Shown one piece after another: positions 59,712 through 64,000 of a DNA stretch of 64,000 bases. The number at the start of each line of letters is the position of its first letter. The stretch's first letter is position 1. The DNA lies in contig BDTO01000036.1 of the NCBI GenBank assembly GCA_002897855.1, positions 89,919-153,918 on the forward strand, written 5' to 3'. The position numbers and the translations under genes are program-made. The stretch comes from a bacterium BMS3Bbin05 (lineage in GTDB: Bacteria; Nitrospirota; Thermodesulfovibrionia; Thermodesulfovibrionales; BMS3Bbin05). The notes beneath the pieces are model-generated. The model saw only the letters and a program-made list of their open reading frames with translations. It was not told the origin of the DNA and made no database searches.

Positions 59712-60627
59712 GATAAACTTGGCTGTTTCGATATCCTTGGCTATCTGCATTCTCAATTCTTCAGCACTCTTGAATTCCCTTTCATCTCTCAATCTGTCTA
59801 TGAAATATATCCTGAGGTGTTTCCCGAGAAGATTACCGTCATAGCCAAAGAGATGGGTCTCATAGCTTAATTCGTTGTTTCCAAAAGTCGGATTTCTTCC
59901 GATATTGGCCACTCCATCATAAATTTTATTTCTCATCTTAACTTTTACTACATAGACTCCGTCCTTCGGCACGAGTTCATTAGGGGTAGAAAGATTTGCC
60001 GTAGGGGTGTCAAGCACCTTCGCACCTCTACCGGCGCCGGATACAACATCGCCTTCAATGTGATAGGAACGCCCCAGCATCGAAGAGGCTTCACAGACGC
60101 GTCCCCTGAGGAGGAGGCTCCTGAGCCTGCTGCTGCTGACCACGCTGTTGAACATTCTCACATTTCTCACAATACTTACTTTAAAACCATATTTCTTCCC
60201 GCGCCTTCTCAGAAGATCAGTGGTGCCCTTCTTGCCCTTGCCGAATCTGTAATTATGACCAACGATCACATGAACAGCCCTGAGTTTGTCTACCAGCACT
60301 TCCCTGATGAATTCATCAGGATTAAGCCCCGAAAATTTGGTATTGAAATCAATGCAGAGGAGAATATCAACTCCCATTCTTCCTATCAACCTGGCCTTCT
60401 CGTAAAACGGCGTCAGCATCCTGACACCTTTTTCGGGAGCGATAAGCCTTACTGGATGAGGCTCAAAAGTAATGGTAATGGAAGTGCCTTTTATCTTCCC
60501 GGCATTTTCAACAACTTTTCGGAATATCTTCTGATGCCCGACATGAACACCATCAAAATTTCCAATGGTCACAACAGCATTCCTGAAGGCGCCTTTTACA
60601 TTTTCTAATCCTTTTATTATCTTCAAA
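59676..60627 (-). CDS. ribF: bifunctional riboflavin kinase/FAD synthetase
   Basis: VVTIGNFDGVHVGHQKIF; VVSGAGRGAKVLDTPTANLSTPNELVPKDGVYVV; likely TTG start of LKIIKGLENV rather than ORF start at 60704. Confidence 0.92.
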
Positions 60628-60742
60628 CAAGAGTTCCTTTCACAGGATAGCCGGCTAAACAGCGTTACAAGACCCTCAAATCCTGCATCCCACCAGACCT
60701 GCAATTATACAATTATAAGCCATTTTAGTGTTATAATTAAAC

Positions 60743-61246
60743 ATGTCGGTCTTGAGGATACGAACATACCCGGACGATATACTTAAGAAAAGCGCCGGTC
60801 CATTAACCAATATTGACGGCAATGTGCAGACACTTATAGACAATATGATAGAGACGATGTATGCAGCGCCGGGAATAGGGCTTGCCGCTCCCCAGGTCGG
60901 TGAATCCCGCAGGCTTTTGGTCCTTGATGTAAGCAATGCTGAAGAGAAATTTCCTTTATTTGTACTGATAAACCCTGAAATCGTCGATTCCGAGGGCAAA
61001 ACAGAGTCAGAAGAAGGATGCCTGAGCGTACCGAATTACGTTTCAAAAATCAGAAGATATGATAAGGTTCTCGTAAGGGGGCTCGACAGAAACGGCAAGG
61101 AGACCGAAATAGAAGCGGACGGTCTTTTATCGAGAGTGCTTCAGCATGAGATAGATCACCTTAACGGGATCCTTTTTGTCGACAGGCTCAGCAGGATAAA
61201 AAAGGAATTCTTCAAAAAGCGCTATCTGAGAGCAATGAAGACCTGA
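60743..61246 (+). CDS. def: peptide deformylase
   Basis: APGIGLAAPQVGESRRL; EEGCLSVPNY; LQHEIDHLNGILFVDRL. Confidence 0.97.
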   Translation: MSVLRIRTYPDDILKKSAGPLTNIDGNVQTLIDNMIETMYAAPGIGLAAPQVGESRRLLVLDVSNAEEKFPLFVLINPEIVDSEGKTESEEGCLSVPNYVSKIRRYDKVLVRGLDRNGKETEIEADGLLSRVLQHEIDHLNGILFVDRLSRIKKEFFKKRYLRAMKT

Positions 61247-61256
61247 TCCCGGTTCA

Positions 61257-62177
61257 ATGGCTATAATTTTCATCGGAACCCCTGATTTCGCCGTCCCGTC
61301 ACTCCAGGCACTCATAAACAATAATGAGGATATCCCTCTTGTGATAACCCAGCCTGACAAAAAGCGAGGAAGGGGAAGGAAGGTATCACAGCCCGCAATA
61401 AAGATTGCAGCGGAAAAGAATAACATTGAGGTCCGGCAGCCCGACAATATAAACGACAGTGTAATAATTGAAAGTCTGGCTTCACTTTCTCCTGAATTCA
61501 TTGTTGTTGCAGCATACGGCAGAATACTCGGGTCAGGCATCCTGAAGCTGCCGGAAAAGGGATGTATAAATGTTCACGCCTCCCTATTGCCGAAATACCG
61601 CGGTGCGGCTCCGGTACAGTGGGCAATCATAAACGGCGAGAAGCTTTCGGGAGTCACCACCATGCTCATGGACGAAGGGGTGGATACCGGGGATATACTT
61701 CTTCAGCAAGAGGTAATTATCGAAAGAACTGATACGTCAGCTACACTTTCGGAAAGGCTCTCGAATGTCGGTGCGGATATTTTAATTGATACCATCCGGG
61801 GGATCAGAAATAACAGCATAAAACCACGCAGGCAAACCGGCACACCGTCATATGCACCGGCCCTGAAAAAAAGGGACGGCAGAATCGACTGGAGTAAAGA
61901 TGCGGAGTCGCTCTTCAACTTCATCAGAGGAATGTATCCCTGGCCATGTGCGTATACTTATTTAAAAGGAAAATACTGCAGAATACTTGAGTCCGAAGCT
62001 GTTGAAGGTTCAGGTACACCGGGGACCGTGGAAACAATATCAGGCAATATCATGCTGATCGGCAGCGGTGACGGATTAATCGGCATAAAAAGACTTCAGC
62101 CGGAAGGGAAAAAACCTCTTGATGTCAGGGCATTTGTAAACGGGTACAGACTTAATGAAGGAGACAGATTTGACTAA
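61257..62177 (+). CDS. fmt: methionyl-tRNA formyltransferase
   Basis: IIFIGTPDFAVPSLQALI; NVHASLLPKYRGAAPVQWAIINGE. Confidence 0.97.
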   Translation: MAIIFIGTPDFAVPSLQALINNNEDIPLVITQPDKKRGRGRKVSQPAIKIAAEKNNIEVRQPDNINDSVIIESLASLSPEFIVVAAYGRILGSGILKLPEKGCINVHASLLPKYRGAAPVQWAIINGEKLSGVTTMLMDEGVDTGDILLQQEVIIERTDTSATLSERLSNVGADILIDTIRGIRNNSIKPRRQTGTPSYAPALKKRDGRIDWSKDAESLFNFIRGMYPWPCAYTYLKGKYCRILESEAVEGSGTPGTVETISGNIMLIGSGDGLIGIKRLQPEGKKPLDVRAFVNGYRLNEGDRFD

Positions 62178-62703
62178 ATTCATCAGGGGAATAATCCTTA
62201 AGATCTTTTTCCCATTACTGATGATATCGGCTTCGTTTTTCAAAAATAAAAAAGAAATCCTGCAACAATACATAATAAATCTCAATAATAAACTGGTAAA
62301 AAAGGAGATGTCAAAGACAAAAGCAAAAAAGATTCTCCTGTTGATCCCTCACTGCCTCCAGATTGATGAATGCAAGATAAGACTTACCCATAACATATAC
62401 AACTGTGCAAGATGCGGTAAATGTGAAATAAGAGACCTTATAGGTATTGCAGAAGAAAACAGGCTCGACCTGTTTGTAGCTACCGGGGGAACACTCGCAA
62501 GAAGGACTGTTACCGAAATTGAACCCGAAGCTATAGTTGCGGTCGCCTGTGAAAGGGACCTCAGCACCGGTATTGCCGATTCCTACCCGCTGCCCGTCAT
62601 AGGAATTCCAAATGAACGGCCGTTTGGACCATGTCTCAACACCAGGGTGGATATTGAAAAGGTTAAAGAAGCAATCAATTTTTTCAGCCGGAATAAATTA
62701 TGA
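62155..62703 (+). CDS. DUF116 domain protein
   Basis: LLLIPHCLQIDECKIRLTHNIYNCARCGKCEIRDLIGIAEENRLDLFVATGGTLARR. Confidence 0.88.
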   Translation: MKETDLTKFIRGIILKIFFPLLMISASFFKNKKEILQQYIINLNNKLVKKEMSKTKAKKILLLIPHCLQIDECKIRLTHNIYNCARCGKCEIRDLIGIAEENRLDLFVATGGTLARRTVTEIEPEAIVAVACERDLSTGIADSYPLPVIGIPNERPFGPCLNTRVDIEKVKEAINFFSRNKL

Positions 62704-62996
62704 TGGACTCGTAAAAAATCTGAAAAGTAGATGGCTAAGCAGAAATCTCAGATACAAGGTGCATAAATTTCAAGGAATGAGGCGTACTTATTGACGCCGC
62801 TGTGAGGAGATAATTGATCTTCCCGGTGGCCTGTCTGCGTGCGGCACGCACAGGCAGGCGCTGCCACCGGTAATCTAATACAGGGAAGATTTTTATTATT
62901 ATATTAACTCACTCCACCCCGTGATAAATCCACGGGGAATATGCTCGCAATTCATTTAATGCAACGCAGTAGCCGGCGACTTTTTGCGACGCCATC
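62701..62996. repeat. Intergenic repeat family B, second copy interrupted by a family C element
   Basis: Left half tgatggactcgtaaaaaatctgaaaag...gaggagataatt; insertion about 62815-62957; right half aatgcaacgcagtagccggcgactttttgcgacgccat. Confidence 0.85.
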
Positions 62997-62998
62997 TG

Positions 62999-63568
62999 TC
63001 AGGACTCAACCTTTTCCCTTTCTGCACACCGCCGTGCAAGGCTTGGAATGATATTATGTTTTTTGATGTCTGTACGGTCAAGCACTTCAAAAATCATATC
63101 CATCAAACCAACCTGAATTTCTTTTCCATCTCTTTTAAACGATAATACATATTTCCTTTCAAGGTCGGGCTCATTATAGAACACCCTGGACTTTCTGGCA
63201 AAAAGGTTTTTAGCCTTCTTAATGATACTCCCAAGGTCTCTGGCCAAACAGATAATAACAAATTCATGTGTACCAACTGCTCCGACAAATGCCCCCCTGT
63301 ATTCAGAAACGGTTGTTTTCAGTATCGCAGCTGCCCATTGAATAATCTCAGCATGCCTGGAATCGTCGTATTTTATAAGATAAGGATGAACATTTTTTAA
63401 CTTGATAAATGCAATTGAATACCTGTCGAGCCTGTCATAAACATCATCAATCTTTTTGATAACTGCGGCCATGTCCGGCAGGCCCGTAAGATAATCAGGC
63501 CAGTTATACGGATTTTCCTGAAGCTTGTGTAATTTATTAATGTATTCTTTCGCCTCTTTTAACCCCAT
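62999..63568 (-). CDS. Degenerate GGDEF-like domain protein
   Basis: YLTGLPDMAAVIKKID...SIAFIKLKNVHPYLIKYDDSRHAEIIQWAAAILK...GAVGTHEFVIICL. Confidence 0.6.
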   Translation of the reverse strand: MGLKEAKEYINKLHKLQENPYNWPDYLTGLPDMAAVIKKIDDVYDRLDRYSIAFIKLKNVHPYLIKYDDSRHAEIIQWAAAILKTTVSEYRGAFVGAVGTHEFVIICLARDLGSIIKKAKNLFARKSRVFYNEPDLERKYVLSFKRDGKEIQVGLMDMIFEVLDRTDIKKHNIIPSLARRCAEREKVES

Positions 63569-63662
63569 AAGTCCTCCCCCGGAAGTATTGATTTTCCCTG
63601 TGGCAAGACCACAGGGAATCTAATGTAAGGAAAATTTGGTTCTTTCTCATTTCAAGTGGGTA

Positions 63663-63905
63663 AACTGTCACCCTGAGAGTAAATTACTGTCACCCTGAGC
63701 CCTTCGGCTACTGTTATTTCAGGCCTGTCGCTTTTTTTGTCACCCTGAGCCCTTCGGCTACCATTATTCCAGGCCTGTCGCTTTTTGTCACCCTGAGCCT
63801 GTCGAAGGGTTCTCCTTTCCGTTTCTTTCCGCTCAGGACAGGCTTTGTCGAAGAATCTCGCCTTTCCATGTCTTTCCGCTCAGGGCAGGCTCTGTCGAAG
63901 GGTGG
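63663..63905. repeat. Tandem/direct intergenic repeats of gtcaccctgagcccttcgg type
   Basis: Repeated tgtcaccctgagcccttcggctac(t/c)(g/a)ttatt(t/c)caggcctgtcgcttttt units and ctgtcgaagg variants. Confidence 0.8.
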
Positions 63906-64000
63906 CTTTTAGATAATTTTACCAACTCTTCATAATCTCCAGCGATTATAGCCTCTTTTTTTCTTCTTGACCAGCCTTTTATCTGTTTCTCCCTGGAGAT

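Noticed and set aside
63663-63905. Possible CRISPR array from repeated gtcaccctgagcccttcgg units
   Set aside because: Irregular spacing, similar 'spacers', alternating orientation and no cas genes; typical dispersed intergenic repeat.

Overview
The window is mostly conserved bacterial housekeeping DNA from a Gram-negative organism (LptC/A/B, RpoN, outer-membrane efflux genes). I do not assign a lineage. It contains an RND-type efflux/TetR locus (partial at the left edge), clpC, proB-obgE-rpmA-rplU, dnaB-rplI, rsmB-PASTA-rpe-TPR-pgsA-DUF512-aroE, lptC-lptA-lptB-rpoN-hpf-rapZ-cysteine desulfurase, a PEPCK, pnp-rpsO, NfeD-slipin-VTT, fabH-plsX-rpmF-yceD, a Deg protease, hypBA, pth-rplY-prs-tRNA-Gln-ispE, a large TPR protein, a radical SAM/SPASM protein, a PriA-like gene, ribF, def-fmt and DUF116. 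The most unusual region is an accessory island at about 8.8-17.5 kb. It carries what looks like a split Rhs system: a large YD-repeat protein that stops just before the usual Rhs core, flanked by two small ORFs that each have a signal peptide, the Rhs core 'YHTDPAGTP...GLHYFGARYY' and a different C-terminal enzyme-like domain (HEAIH metallopeptidase-like; HSLQDKYAH phospholipase-C-like), each abutting a candidate immunity ORF. Other leads are a perfect sigma-54 -24/-12 match and a 20-bp palindrome upstream of lptC...rpoN, a PriA homologue with all helicase motifs degenerate, an A7 frameshift in the large Rhs gene, a three-copy TIR-bounded MITE-like repeat, a repeat inserted inside another repeat, a multibranched palindromic element and several transposase or response-regulator relics. 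No CRISPR array or rRNA was seen. All family calls are by eye from the supplied translations; no database search was run.
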